NCBI GenBank assembly: GCA_002305535.1 | Contig: DBRE01000111.1 | Location: 13,371 to 77,370 of the forward strand | DNA: 64,000 bases | Direction: 5' to 3' | Origin: Syntrophomonas sp. UBA1376 | GTDB taxonomy: Bacteria; Bacillota; Syntrophomonadia; Syntrophomonadales; Syntrophomonadaceae | Part shown: positions 7,173-15,938 of the stretch, one piece after another | Layout of the letters: each line of letters starts with the position of its first letter | How positions within the stretch are numbered: position 1 is the first letter of the stretch | The notes under the pieces: generated by a model | Databases searched by the model: none | Told to the model about the DNA's origin: nothing | Seen by the model: only the letters and a program-made list of their open reading frames with translations | Made by a program: the position numbers and the translations under genes

Positions 7173-8249
7173 TCATCTTAGCATTGCTTCAGATAAAAAA
7201 CGCACCAAGTCTTCCCCCAGCCTCAGATAACCTTTCCGGGTAGGATGACGACCGTCTTCTATAAATGATAGGTCGCCCTTATAAAAAGCCTGCCAGCGAT
7301 CCCATAGACCGATTCCAAGTTCATTAGCTTTCGCGGTTATCAACTCATTCCATGCTGGAACTTGATCATAATTTACCTGGTCTTTCCCCAGGGGCGGCAG
7401 GGTGGCTATAATAGGAAATATCCTGTGTTCTCTTAGGGTGTTTACTAACTGCACTAAGTCGGTACAATAATCTTCCCAAGAAACACCATTGCGGATATCA
7501 TTGGTGCCATAAGCTACGATGCACACATCGGGTTGCCACCGGATAACTTTACCAATAGTAGCCAAGCCCTCAGCTACTGAGGTGTAGCTAACACCTTGAT
7601 TGTGAATGGCTATGCCGCTACTTAATGCAGATAATTGAATATTGCGTAGCTGGCCCATGCTGATCTGCCCTTCGCTTTCCAGTAATCCACCAATTCCTAC
7701 TTTGACTATGGTTGGGTCTAATGAGGCTATAAAGCGGGGCGAAAATGTATAACTCACTTTGGCATAGCCAAGTCTATCCACCTCATAACTTCCCGCAAAT
7801 TGCCAACTATCCTCAACGATTTGATCATCATGGTCAACTCCATAGACACCCACGGCCAAATGAGCTCCGATACTCAAATTGCCTATAAGTTCCCCTTGGA
7901 GCAGGTAAAGACCTTCATCAACAGGCAATAATCCCCTATGGCTCATTTCTACCTTGGAGTATGGAGTGGCGGAGCTTGCTGCTAAAGTAAATTCTGACCT
8001 GGACAATGAACTTCCCGGACTCAGTGCCGCTTGGTCAGATATAAATCGGTTGTCGCCGCAAGTTCTCGTTACGGTAGAATCTCTCGCCAAGAGGTGATTG
8101 GCGTAGGTGGGATACCAAATGGAGCTAGAATGGGGATAATTAAAACTTCCCGCTGTGATTGAATCCCCCAGACAGGATACTGTAATAAGTTTTTTTGATG
8201 GCACCGGTTGGTTTACTTTAGATAAATGTGCAGCCAAAGAAACATTCAT
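7173..8249 (-). CDS. SGNH/GDSL-type esterase or acyl hydrolase
   Basis: The N-terminal GDS block (CLGDSITAG) carries the nucleophile Ser at residue 30, the GTND block (VAYGTNDIRNG) lies near 245, and the DGRHP block supplies the catalytic Asp/His near 335. These are the SGNH family signatures. Between the GDS and GTND blocks there is a long insert (about residues 60-220) with beta-rich, jelly-roll-like sequence, longer than in the minimal family. The start chosen is ATG 8249 behind AAGGTGG; an in-frame GTG at 8264 overlaps that ribosome site. No signal peptide is seen. Monocistronic; substrate unknown (ester, acetyl-sugar or lipid). Confidence 0.88.
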   Translation of the reverse strand: MNVSLAAHLSKVNQPVPSKKLITVSCLGDSITAGSFNYPHSSSIWYPTYANHLLARDSTVTRTCGDNRFISDQAALSPGSSLSRSEFTLAASSATPYSKVEMSHRGLLPVDEGLYLLQGELIGNLSIGAHLAVGVYGVDHDDQIVEDSWQFAGSYEVDRLGYAKVSYTFSPRFIASLDPTIVKVGIGGLLESEGQISMGQLRNIQLSALSSGIAIHNQGVSYTSVAEGLATIGKVIRWQPDVCIVAYGTNDIRNGVSWEDYCTDLVQLVNTLREHRIFPIIATLPPLGKDQVNYDQVPAWNELITAKANELGIGLWDRWQAFYKGDLSFIEDGRHPTRKGYLRLGEDLVRFLSEAMLR

Positions 8250-8300
8250 TGCTTGATACACCACCTTGTTCAGTTTAGTTTATCCAAAAAAGCTCCATAT

Positions 8301-8331
8301 AAAAAAATAACCGCTGCATGATTGCAGCGGT
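8301..8331 (-). terminator. Terminator of the 48-aa gene
   Basis: Minus-strand perfect 9-bp stem ACCGCTGCA/TGCAGCGGT with a four-base loop, then TATTTTTTT. It lies 13 bases past the small gene's stop. Confidence 0.9.
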
Positions 8332-8344
8332 AACTCCCTATGTG

Positions 8345-8491
8345 CTATTTTGCCAGCTCCTCTGCCAGAGCCTTACTCTTTTCCGATAGAATAAGGGCCA
8401 AATGGGCGGCATCTTTAGTTTTACCAAGTATCAGAGTTGAAGCCAGATCAGCAAATAGGTTTTTCAGCTCTAAAAATAGTTTCATGCCCAT
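8345..8491 (-). CDS. Small hypothetical protein, 48 aa
   Basis: Starts at ATG 8491, five bases after AGGAGGGGG, and ends at TAG 8345. The peptide begins MGMKLFLELKNLFADLAST and ends EKSKALAEELAK; it is an almost uninterrupted amphipathic helix rich in Leu, Ala and Lys, with no cysteine or membrane helix. It has its own strong terminator, and a TATAAT (minus strand, 8556-8561) lies about 65 bases upstream, so it looks like an independently transcribed gene rather than noise. Function unknown; a membrane-surface or partner-binding helix is possible. Confidence 0.65.
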   Translation of the reverse strand: MGMKLFLELKNLFADLASTLILGKTKDAAHLALILSEKSKALAEELAK

Positions 8492-8697
8492 TGAAAACCC
8501 CCTCCTTTGTATTTATGGTGTAGTTAATAGAATACTATTTTGGTTATATATCTAAATTATACACAAAACTCGCTCGAGAATGTCATTTAATATGCTAATT
8601 ACAGAAAAACTCTAGAAATTCTATGCACCATAGTCCACTGTCACTAAAACTTCCTCGTTTGTTAAGCACTCTGGGGTGGGAGCATTTGATCCTAATA

Positions 8698-9543
8698 CTA
8701 AGCCTGAGCTAAAATCTGACTAATCCTTCCGACCATCTCCTGAGCGGCAGGAGAATCATATTCTTCAATACGTCCTTGATCCACCAGGTGGTTGAGGTCA
8801 GCGTCCCAGGGCAACTGTCCCAAAAACTGAATACCACTTTCGTTAGCAATCTTTTCACCCTGACTCTTACCGAATATCTCCAGTTTCTCGCCACAGTGAT
8901 TGCAGATAGCGTAACTCATGTTCTCAACCAACCCAATGATAGGAATATCTAATTTCCGGGTCATTTTCATGGTCTTTTTAACCACCATGAAGGCCAGATC
9001 CTGTGGTGATGAGACTAGTATTATGCCGGTAACTGGCAGAGATTGGAGCACTGTCAAAGGTACATCTCCAGTTCCAGGAGGCAGGTCTACAATCAAATAA
9101 TCCAGTTCCCGCCAGTCAGTCTCTCCCCAGAACTGATTAACAGCTCCGGCCAGCAAAGGCCCTCTCCATATCACTGGATCGTCTTCCTGGGGGAGAAAGA
9201 AGTTGATGGACATAATTTTTATACCTAACTCGGTTACCGGAGGAATAATGCCAAATTCACTAGCTTTTAAGGCAACATCTTTTAGTCCAAATGCTTTCGG
9301 TTGACTGGGGCCGGTTATGTCGGCGTCGAGAACACCTACTCTTTTTCCCTGTTTTGCTAGGGTAGCAGCAATAAGAGCGGTAACTGAGGATTTTCCTACG
9401 CCACCTTTGCCACTCATGACCACCAGCACGTGATTAATTTTATTCAATGAACCCAGCAAAGCCTTTTCCGGATCTACCCCACAATGTTCTGGGTCAGATG
9501 CACATCCTTGTGCGCTAGGGCAAGTTTTGCATTGATCGGACAT
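8698..9543 (-). CDS. Mrp/NBP35-type P-loop ATPase, Fe-S cluster carrier
   Basis: 281 residues. The deviant Walker A GKGGVGKS is at 45-52, the LDADITGPS switch near 76-84 and DLPPGTGD near 155. The N terminus holds four cysteines (5, 8, 14, 21) like the NBP35 ferredoxin-like site, and a C-terminal CNHC pair (ICNHCGE near 220) is the bridging-cluster site. Mrp proteins bind and transfer Fe-S clusters to apo-enzymes in an ATP-dependent way. The ATG follows AAGGAG. Monocistronic, facing the SGNH and small-protein genes downstream. The DUF59 domain found in some relatives is absent. Confidence 0.93.
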   Translation of the reverse strand: MSDQCKTCPSAQGCASDPEHCGVDPEKALLGSLNKINHVLVVMSGKGGVGKSSVTALIAATLAKQGKRVGVLDADITGPSQPKAFGLKDVALKASEFGIIPPVTELGIKIMSINFFLPQEDDPVIWRGPLLAGAVNQFWGETDWRELDYLIVDLPPGTGDVPLTVLQSLPVTGIILVSSPQDLAFMVVKKTMKMTRKLDIPIIGLVENMSYAICNHCGEKLEIFGKSQGEKIANESGIQFLGQLPWDADLNHLVDQGRIEEYDSPAAQEMVGRISQILAQA

Positions 9544-9626
9544 AATATTTTCTCCTTCCTTAACCTACATTGACTTTATTATAAACATCCGCTTGCTGAG
9601 CGGCAATATATTTTGGCATATGCCCA

Positions 9627-10082
9627 TTAATTTTCGGGATTATTTTGACCTATCAGATCAAGTAATGCCTGCTTAAATCTGTGATCGTCCTGGGTAGTTC
9701 TGGCGGCGATCTTGCCAATGCGATAACCCTGTCGCCGGGCCTTCTTATTTATGTAGCGCTGAGCCAGTAAGGAGTCTATATTTTTTTCATCAAGTACTTT
9801 TCCGTTGGGAGTAAGGGCTCGTGCTCCTTTAGCCAAAACCAAGGAAGCCAATCCAATATCCTGAGTAACTACTATATCGCGGGGCCGAGTATGATTAATG
9901 ATACATAGATCGGCTGCTTCAGGTGCATGGTCTACTACCAGCACCTGGCCATATTGACTGACAATATTGTGTTCAATACTGGCTACCCATATTACCTGTA
10001 CTGAGGAAGCTCGGGCTACAGATTCTATTATATGCTTAACTGGACAGGCATCAGCATCTACCAGGATTTTGATCGGTTGCAC
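9627..10082 (-). CDS. YaiI/YqxD family protein (DUF188, PIN-like)
   Basis: 151 residues. The N-terminal LVDADACPVK and the internal VVTQDIGLASLVLAKGA are the family's conserved acidic blocks; the family is related to PIN-type nucleases, but its biochemical role is not established. The C terminus ending in a basic helix is normal. The start is a GTG at 10082 with AGGAAGG only a few bases away; no better in-frame start is visible. Transcribed away from the sigma-factor gene across a 160-base divergent region. Confidence 0.88.
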   Translation of the reverse strand: MQPIKILVDADACPVKHIIESVARASSVQVIWVASIEHNIVSQYGQVLVVDHAPEAADLCIINHTRPRDIVVTQDIGLASLVLAKGARALTPNGKVLDEKNIDSLLAQRYINKKARRQGYRIGKIAARTTQDDHRFKQALLDLIGQNNPEN

Positions 10083-10235
10083 TTCCCTTCCTGTTCGCTG
10101 GGCATAGTTGTCTGATGGTACTCTTTCAATCAGTTTACCTCATTTTACCATATCTAAGTGTTCCTCAAACCTGAGCAAACCTTTTTCCATACCCTTTTCT
10201 CTTTGACTGATGTAAGCTATAGAAAACCCTTTGCG

Positions 10236-10241
10236 TATAAT
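10236..10241 (+). promoter_or_regulatory. -10 element ahead of the ECF sigma gene
   Basis: Perfect TATAAT 35 bases before the chosen TTG start; no convincing -35 at 16-18 bases. A start site near 10248 would fall after the more upstream TTG at 10244, which supports the shorter reading of the gene. Confidence 0.45.
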
Positions 10242-10270
10242 AGTTGAACGCGTTCGAGGAGTTGGTTTGT

Positions 10271-10867
10271 TTGTTAAGCGACGAAATGCTCGCTGATCGT
10301 ATTTTGCGTGGAGATACGGCAGCCTTTGAAGAGCTGGTCAATCGTTATAAAAACTCCATCTTTCATGTAGTATATCGCCTGGTCGGCCAATATCAAGAGG
10401 CGGAAGACATTACACAAGAAGTTTTTATACTGGTGTACGATAAACTCTACCAATTTGATCGCACCAAAAGGTTCAGTCCCTGGATCCACCGGATCGCAGT
10501 CAACACTGCCATAAGTAACTTACGCAAGAAGAAGAAAGTGGTTCACTTGAGTTTTGATGAGAGTTATGGGCAGCCTTATGAAGACTACCCTTCCGTTCTG
10601 GAAAGTGATCCTGAGGCTATGTTTGAACGTAAGGAAATTATGGAGGATATTCGGGCTGCCATTTCCGAACTGCCGGAGTCATACCGCTCGGTTTTGATTC
10701 TACGCTATCAGATGGATATGAAGAATGCAGAAATCGCTGAAATACTAGGAGTTAGCAAGGAAAACGTTGAAGTGAGAATTCATCGAGCCCGAAAAGCTTT
10801 ACGCAGAGTCCTGCTTAAGCATTGGGAGGAAAGGGGGTTAAAGAAACATGAAATGTCAGCTTTTTGA
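10271..10867 (+). CDS. ECF-type RNA polymerase sigma factor (SigW-like)
   Basis: Sigma-70 family protein of about 198 residues. Region 2 runs from ILRGDTAAFEELV through DITQEVFILVYDKLYQF to PWIHRIAVNTA (core binding and -10 recognition); region 4 holds LPESYRSVLILRYQ and the HTH EIAEILGVSKENVEVRIHRARKAL. The start is taken as TTG 10271, nine bases after GAGGAG; an in-frame TTG at 10244 lacks a ribosome site and ATG 10286 is the alternative. It overlaps the anti-sigma gene by 20 bases. It most likely responds to envelope stress together with that membrane partner. Whether it autoregulates is not visible. Confidence 0.92.
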   Translation: MLSDEMLADRILRGDTAAFEELVNRYKNSIFHVVYRLVGQYQEAEDITQEVFILVYDKLYQFDRTKRFSPWIHRIAVNTAISNLRKKKKVVHLSFDESYGQPYEDYPSVLESDPEAMFERKEIMEDIRAAISELPESYRSVLILRYQMDMKNAEIAEILGVSKENVEVRIHRARKALRRVLLKHWEERGLKKHEMSAF

Positions 10868-11948
10868 TAGATATCTGTTTGATTATTGTGATGATGATCT
10901 ATCCCCTGTTCTCCGAGAAAAAATCGATAAACACCTACAAGAGTGTACCAATTGCAGTAATAAGGTCAAATTAACGGTTCTGGAAAACGAAGTGCTAAGA
11001 GACAACTCTGATCTGCCTTTATTAGCAGGTGATTTTACTAACCGGGTTATGCACCAAATAACTAATTCAGGGAGGGCCATATCCAGAGGCCATAAATGGG
11101 CGGCTGGGTTGGGCCCTAAGAAGGCCGGTAGATTTGCTATGGCGGCTGCAGCTGTTGGTTTGGTGGTGCTGGTGGCGGTATTGGCACCGCACATAATGCC
11201 GTTCCAAGAGAATGCGCAAGTGGCAGATACCCCCTCGGTCGTTTCCGATCAAAGGCAAATAGCGATTACGGATCTAGGTGAGTCCGAGACAGAAATGCAA
11301 GTAGAGACAAAAGAATTGGCTCAGAAGAGATCCATTCAGATTACTGAACCATTGGCAGAGCGTAACGCAACTGCAGATTCCTACCAAGTAGCAGACACTT
11401 CCCCATTAACCGTGGAAACTGCTCGTCAATTTGCTGATCAAGATGGGGTAGGTCAAGTAGCCATGGTGGATGAATCATATAACACCGACACTCGAGACGT
11501 AATTGGTAGTCTACCTGCGGCTATGTATTCGCAATCAAGTCAACTGCAATCATCCAGTCGTCAGGGGGGCATAAACATTCCACCTGAACAGGCCAATAAG
11601 GTTACTAGTTTACCGACTCGCCCCCAGGTTCCAGACAGCTTTACGTTGATCAATACCGTAAACAGCTACTCCACGGATGGCTCAGTTATTATTTATCACT
11701 ATAGGGATAAAAACAGGCGCTCCATCAATATTGCTATCAAGAGTGCCCTCGATCCAGAACCGATTATGATTAGCCAAGCCAGCACTGAAGCTGCGCTTAG
11801 ATCAGTTCCTGAAGTCGATTCGGAAGCCACTCAACAGGTTAATTACAGTATCGACATCGATGGTAAGACCTATCAGGTTACCCTGGGGGGCACACTTACC
11901 CCGGAAGAGTTGTCAGAATTGATGAATGAGATCTCATTCGAAAACTAG
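10848..11948 (+). CDS. Zinc-finger anti-sigma factor with membrane helix and extracytoplasmic domain
   Basis: The N terminus has the anti-sigma ZAS signature: His29, Cys33 and Cys36 (HLQECTNC). One transmembrane helix follows at about 96-115 (AMAAAAVGLVVLVAVLAP). The outer part begins with a Ser/Gln/Thr-rich linker (about 120-260) and ends in a compact domain (about 265-366) resembling the DUF4367 type found in RsgI/RsiW-like proteins. It should hold the upstream sigma factor at the membrane until released. The ATG overlaps the sigma gene's end by 20 bases and follows GGGAGGAAAGGGGG. Confidence 0.85.
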   Translation: MKCQLFDRYLFDYCDDDLSPVLREKIDKHLQECTNCSNKVKLTVLENEVLRDNSDLPLLAGDFTNRVMHQITNSGRAISRGHKWAAGLGPKKAGRFAMAAAAVGLVVLVAVLAPHIMPFQENAQVADTPSVVSDQRQIAITDLGESETEMQVETKELAQKRSIQITEPLAERNATADSYQVADTSPLTVETARQFADQDGVGQVAMVDESYNTDTRDVIGSLPAAMYSQSSQLQSSSRQGGINIPPEQANKVTSLPTRPQVPDSFTLINTVNSYSTDGSVIIYHYRDKNRRSINIAIKSALDPEPIMISQASTEAALRSVPEVDSEATQQVNYSIDIDGKTYQVTLGGTLTPEELSELMNEISFEN

Positions 11949-11980
11949 CTTTTGCTAAAAAATATAACATCCAATAATTA

Positions 11981-12010
11981 AGGCCTCTGTTCATTGAACA
12001 GAGGCCTTTG
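11981..12010. terminator. Bidirectional terminator between anti-sigma and EF-G-like genes
   Basis: Stem AGGCCTCTGTTCA/TGAACAGAGGCCT with T-rich flank on the plus side and A-rich flank (AATTA) on the other; it serves both convergent genes. Confidence 0.88.
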
Positions 12011-12021
12011 TTAGCTCTTTT

Positions 12022-14043
12022 CTAGCTAGCGACGGGCTGTTTTTCATAGTGGGAAAACTCCATGGAAAATCCTGCTCTACCCTGGGTCAAGGAACGAAGA
12101 GTGGTGGAGTAGCCAAACAATTCCGCCAGGGGGACACTGCCTCTAATTATCTGGGTGTTGTTTTCCATGGACATGGATTCCAATCGTCCCCGTCGGTTGC
12201 TGATGTTATTGATAATATTGCCGGTGAACTCCTCCGGTGAAGTGATCTCCAATTTCATAATGGGTTCAAGCAGGTAAGAACCGGCTTTTTTCAGGCACTC
12301 CCGGGTAGCTAAAATTGCTGCAGTTCGGAAAGCCATTTCCGATGAATCCACTTCATGATAGGAACCATCCAATAAGGTAGCTTTCACATTAACCACCGGA
12401 TAACCTTTTATGACCCCTTCCTCCAAGGCCTGACGTACTCCAGCCTCTACTGCCGGAATATATTCTCGGGGCACATTGCCGCCCACCACCTGGCTGGAAA
12501 ACTCAAATCCTTCACTAGGCTCCAGGCGCAGTACTACATGGGCAAACTGCCCTTTCCCGCCCGTCTGTTTTACAAAGCGGGTAACATGATCGGCTCGCTG
12601 GGAAATGGTTTCCTTATAAGCTACCTGGGGCTCCCCTATGTTAAAGTCGATCCCAAATTCACGGCTTAGCCGTTCAGATACTATTTCCAAATGCAATTCA
12701 CCCATACCGGCAATTAGAGTCTGTCCGGTATCACGATTATAAGCCACCTTAAAGGTAGGATCCTCGGTGGAGATCCTATTAAGGGCTTCACCCAGTTTGG
12801 CTTGGTCAGATTGGGTCTTGGGTTCAATAGCAATTTGAATTACAGGTTGCGGAAAACTGATAGACTCCAAAATTACCTGGAAATCCTCGTCGCAGATGGT
12901 GTCTCCGGTTCCTATATCCTTTAATCCGATGATTGCTACTATATCACCGGCTTGAACGGATTCCACTTCCTCGCGATGATTAGCATGCATTTTCATTAAA
13001 CGCCCAATACGTTCTTTCTTACCTTTGCTGCTGTTGAAGACATAGCTACCTGCCTTGCAGGTACCTGAATAAATGCGAGCAAACGCCAATTTACCAACAT
13101 GGCGATCACTGACGATCTTAAACACTAATGCGGCAAACCGCTTATTGGCATCGGGCGCTACTTCCACCATTTCTTCGCTGCCCAGATATGTGGCTGTTGG
13201 GTTTTCCCCTTCCAGCGGTGACGGTAAATAATCAACTATAGCATCAAGAAGAGTCTGTACACCAATATTACGGTAAGAGCTTCCACAAATAACCGGCACC
13301 ATATTATTGGCCACTGTTTGGCGATGGACTGCCGCAACTATCTCGCCCTCACTGATCGTCTCATTGTTTAAATATGGTTCTAGTAGGGCTTCGTCCAGTT
13401 CAGCAATGCTTTCTATCATAAGCTGTCGGTTGTGCTCGGCTTCCTGCTTGTATTGTTCAGGGATCTCCTGTTCCTGAACGTCATTGCCCAGCCGCCCTCC
13501 GAAAGTAATGTAGACCATTTTGATCAAGTCGATTACCCCAGCCAGAGTATCATTCTCCACCACCGGTAAAGTCATAATCACCGGATGAGCTCCCAATCGT
13601 ACTTTTATCTGTTCAACTACTCTGACATAATCTGCTCCGACGGCATCCATCTTATTAATATAGGCAATACGCGGGGTATGGTATTTGTCCGCCTGCCGCC
13701 ATACTGTCTCAGACTGCGGCTCCACTCCACCTTTAGCACAAAATATCACCACAACCCCGTCCAGAATTCGTAAGCTTCTTTCCACCTCAGCTGTAAAATC
13801 AACGTGCCCGGGCGTATCGATTATGTTAATGGCATGGTCTCTCCATACACAGCGGGTAGCTGCAGATTCCACAGTGATGCCTCTTTCCTTTTCATAAGGA
13901 AGGTAATCCATCACACTTTCCCCATCATGGGTCTCTCCTATTTTGTGGGTCAAACCCGTATAAAAGAGAATGCGCTCGGTAGTAGTGGTCTTCCCTGCAT
14001 CAATATGAGCTATGATACCAATATTACGCAGTTTCTCTAACAT
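12022..14043 (-). CDS. Elongation factor G paralogue (translational GTPase)
   Basis: 673 residues, slightly shorter than housekeeping EF-G (about 690). G motifs are intact: AHIDAGKTT at 11-19, RGIT in the switch I end, [12 protein letters not shown] near 131 and a divergent G5 (GSSYRN). Domain IV ([21 protein letters not shown]) and the C-terminal [19 protein letters not shown] are EF-G-like, so it probably catalyses ribosomal translocation or a specialised variant of it. It is monocistronic, not in a str operon, and differs from canonical EF-G at several normally fixed places ([19 protein letters not shown]). That points to the EF-G2 class rather than fusA proper. Whether the genome has a second EF-G cannot be told here. 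Confidence 0.88.
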   Translation of the reverse strand: MLEKLRNIGIIAHIDAGKTTTTERILFYTGLTHKIGETHDGESVMDYLPYEKERGITVESAATRCVWRDHAINIIDTPGHVDFTAEVERSLRILDGVVVIFCAKGGVEPQSETVWRQADKYHTPRIAYINKMDAVGADYVRVVEQIKVRLGAHPVIMTLPVVENDTLAGVIDLIKMVYITFGGRLGNDVQEQEIPEQYKQEAEHNRQLMIESIAELDEALLEPYLNNETISEGEIVAAVHRQTVANNMVPVICGSSYRNIGVQTLLDAIVDYLPSPLEGENPTATYLGSEEMVEVAPDANKRFAALVFKIVSDRHVGKLAFARIYSGTCKAGSYVFNSSKGKKERIGRLMKMHANHREEVESVQAGDIVAIIGLKDIGTGDTICDEDFQVILESISFPQPVIQIAIEPKTQSDQAKLGEALNRISTEDPTFKVAYNRDTGQTLIAGMGELHLEIVSERLSREFGIDFNIGEPQVAYKETISQRADHVTRFVKQTGGKGQFAHVVLRLEPSEGFEFSSQVVGGNVPREYIPAVEAGVRQALEEGVIKGYPVVNVKATLLDGSYHEVDSSEMAFRTAAILATRECLKKAGSYLLEPIMKLEITSPEEFTGNIINNISNRRGRLESMSMENNTQIIRGSVPLAELFGYSTTLRSLTQGRAGFSMEFSHYEKQPVAS

Positions 14044-14090
14044 TATAACTTCACTCCCAAATTAGACTAAATACCTTTTGAAATATAGAA

Positions 14091-14191
14091 ACGGCATTAC
14101 CAGAATGCCGCATCTACTGTCCATACTCACTTTTGGGGGCCGATTTTGGCGCCCAAAGATAAAGTATAGGGTCACTTTATTAATTTGTCAA
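14091..14191 (-). promoter_or_regulatory. Promoter and structured leader of the EF-G paralogue
   Basis: Near-consensus minus-strand promoter: TTGACA (14186-14191), 17-base spacer, TATACT (14163-14168). The leader of about 115 bases holds two hairpins: TTTGGG...CCCAAA around 14133-14156, and CGGCATT/AATGCCG at 14092-14110 followed by TTTCTATATTT. The second is terminator-like but its U tract is interrupted. Role of the hairpins is unproven. Confidence 0.75.
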
Positions 14192-14240
14192 ATAAAACTC
14201 CTATTATGCAACAGGCTTTTTCCAAAACAGCATGCTTGAA

Positions 14241-14789
14241 CTACTTCACTAATGGAGATATCGCCTTAAACTGTGGGGTTCCTGACTGCTTAAGAAGGTC
14301 AAAGACAACTGTTTCAGTGTTTGTCACCACTGCCCCAGCTAATCTCATCAATTCCAGGGCATTTTCGTAGTTTTCATCGGTACGTGAACAAACAGCATCC
14401 CTGGGCACATAGACCTGAAAGCCATCCTCCACCAAATCGCGAACGGTCTGGAACACGCAGATATGGGTTTCACTGCCGGTAACAATAACACTGCGACGTT
14501 TGGTATCACCGAGTACACTATTAAAATCCGGAGTGCAAGCAGAAAAACTGGTCTTTTCTACACAAGAGTGCTCAGCCAGATGTTCAGCCACCTCAGGAAC
14601 TGTCTTGCCTAAACCACGAGGATACTGCTCAGTAACAATCACCGGGATATCAAACTGTTTTGCAGTTTCCAACAGCAGCGCGGTATTCTTATATACTCGC
14701 TCTCGGTCTTTCATAGCTTTCATCAGCTTTTCTTGAAGATCAATTACTAGAAGTACTGTATCCTCAGCCTTAAGAGTTAACTTCTTCAA
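14241..14789 (-). CDS. Isochorismatase-family cysteine hydrolase
   Basis: 182 residues with the family's catalytic triad: Asp17 (VIDLQ), Lys79 (VEKTSFSA) and Cys111 (GSETHICVFQT); the cis-peptide motif VTGSETH is also present. This family includes nicotinamidases, isochorismatases and related amidases. The zinc-binding DxHxxH of true nicotinamidases is not seen, so the YcaC/uncharacterised branch is more likely. The start is TTG 14789, seven bases after GGAGG. Monocistronic upstream of the EF-G paralogue, which has its own promoter. Substrate unknown. Confidence 0.88.
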   Translation of the reverse strand: MKKLTLKAEDTVLLVIDLQEKLMKAMKDRERVYKNTALLLETAKQFDIPVIVTEQYPRGLGKTVPEVAEHLAEHSCVEKTSFSACTPDFNSVLGDTKRRSVIVTGSETHICVFQTVRDLVEDGFQVYVPRDAVCSRTDENYENALELMRLAGAVVTNTETVVFDLLKQSGTPQFKAISPLVK

Positions 14790-14882
14790 ATTTGTCCCTC
14801 CTATTAAATAAAACTGCTGTGATTAGGGTAGATAAATGGTTCAAGTCCTTATTTATGTAGACATTCAACTATTTGTTGATTC

Positions 14883-15269
14883 TTAAGCTTCATGAAACTG
14901 AGCCTTGACGACCGGGCTAAAAACCATCTGAGCTACTTTCTGGCCGGGGACAACTTTAATGGGTTTGTTACCTATGTTAACAAGCAGCACTTTTACCTCT
15001 CCTAGGTGGTCAGCATCAATAGTACCGGGAGCATTAGCCACAATAATCCCCTTGCGCGCCATACCAGCCCGACTGCGTATCTGGGCTTCATATCCATCAG
15101 GAATACGCATGGCAAATCCGGTAGAAATATTCTGTACCTCATGGGGATAAAGCACTATTTCTTCTCTTAACGCCAGAGAAAGGTCACATCCAGCCGCACC
15201 GGTTGTCTCGTATGCCGGCAACTGCGCCCAGTCAACTAACTTCTGGAATTGGACGTCAATTTTATTCAT
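14883..15269 (-). CDS. dut: dUTPase-family protein, short form lacking motif V
   Basis: Motif I is AGCDLSLAL (residues 26-34), motif III NAPGTIDADHLGE with the catalytic Asp at 85, and motif IV GQKVAQMVF (109-117). Two departures stand out. Motif II reads RSRAGM rather than RSGLA/RSSLF, and the residue that is Tyr in motif III of typical enzymes is His88. The protein ends at residue 128 (QFHEA) before the glycine-rich motif V that closes over the nucleotide in trimeric dUTPases. It would still be expected to bind a deoxynucleotide. Hydrolysis of dUTP to dUMP is likely but not certain. The ATG has a strong AAGGAGGG site. Confidence 0.8.
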   Translation of the reverse strand: MNKIDVQFQKLVDWAQLPAYETTGAAGCDLSLALREEIVLYPHEVQNISTGFAMRIPDGYEAQIRSRAGMARKGIIVANAPGTIDADHLGEVKVLLVNIGNKPIKVVPGQKVAQMVFSPVVKAQFHEA

Positions 15270-15384
15270 AGAACCCTCCTTTTATGTTAGTCTGGATACA
15301 ATAATTGCTCATGATATATTAATAGTATATCCTTAAATATATTTTCCCTCCACCACTGTATCATTACCTTCAGGGGAGATAATT

Positions 15385-15918
15385 TTGCAACCATTTACGG
15401 TATTTATAAAAGACAGGGCTGTGACGATTCGCCCAATTGTTGACGAAGATGCATCCGCCTGGTTGGATTACCTCAAACAGGTAGGGGATGAAACCGACTT
15501 CTTGGCTTTCTCATCTGAGCAGATCACCATGGACACAGATCAAGCCAGGCAGTATTTGGAGCAGGCATCCAAAAGAACCGACAGCTTATTTTTACTGGCT
15601 ACTGATGATAACCGTATTTTGGCCACCTTGAATTTTGAGTGCGGTCGCTGGCCGTTTTTCCGTCACCACGGCGAATTTGGTATATCGGTAGTGGAGGAAT
15701 TCTGGGGATGCGGTCTGGCACGTATTATGATGGGTACAATGCTGGAATGGGCTACTCAAAACAATGTACGAAAAATTCATTTGAAAGTTCGCACTGATAA
15801 TCACCGTGCTATCCATCTTTATCAGTCCATGGGTTTTTCCATCGAAGGCATGGCTGAGCGTCAGTGTTTCCGCCCAGGTGTGTATTACTTAGCCTATCAT
15901 ATGGGCTTGAAATTATAG
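15385..15918 (+). CDS. GNAT-family N-acetyltransferase
   Basis: 177 residues. The acetyl-CoA-binding motif A is GCGLARIMMGTMLEW (about 111-125), preceded by beta strand FGISVVEEF, and motif B is the RAIHLYQSMGFSIEGMAER segment (about 140-160). This is the RimJ/RimL/YhhY-like arrangement with an extended N-terminal half. The start is TTG 15385, seven bases after GGGGAG. It is followed after 20 bases by the zinc-domain membrane protein, so the two may be co-transcribed. Acceptor substrate unknown (protein N terminus, polyamine or aminosugar). Confidence 0.9.
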   Translation: MQPFTVFIKDRAVTIRPIVDEDASAWLDYLKQVGDETDFLAFSSEQITMDTDQARQYLEQASKRTDSLFLLATDDNRILATLNFECGRWPFFRHHGEFGISVVEEFWGCGLARIMMGTMLEWATQNNVRKIHLKVRTDNHRAIHLYQSMGFSIEGMAERQCFRPGVYYLAYHMGLKL

Positions 15919-15938
15919 ATCTATCGGGGGGCAAAAAA

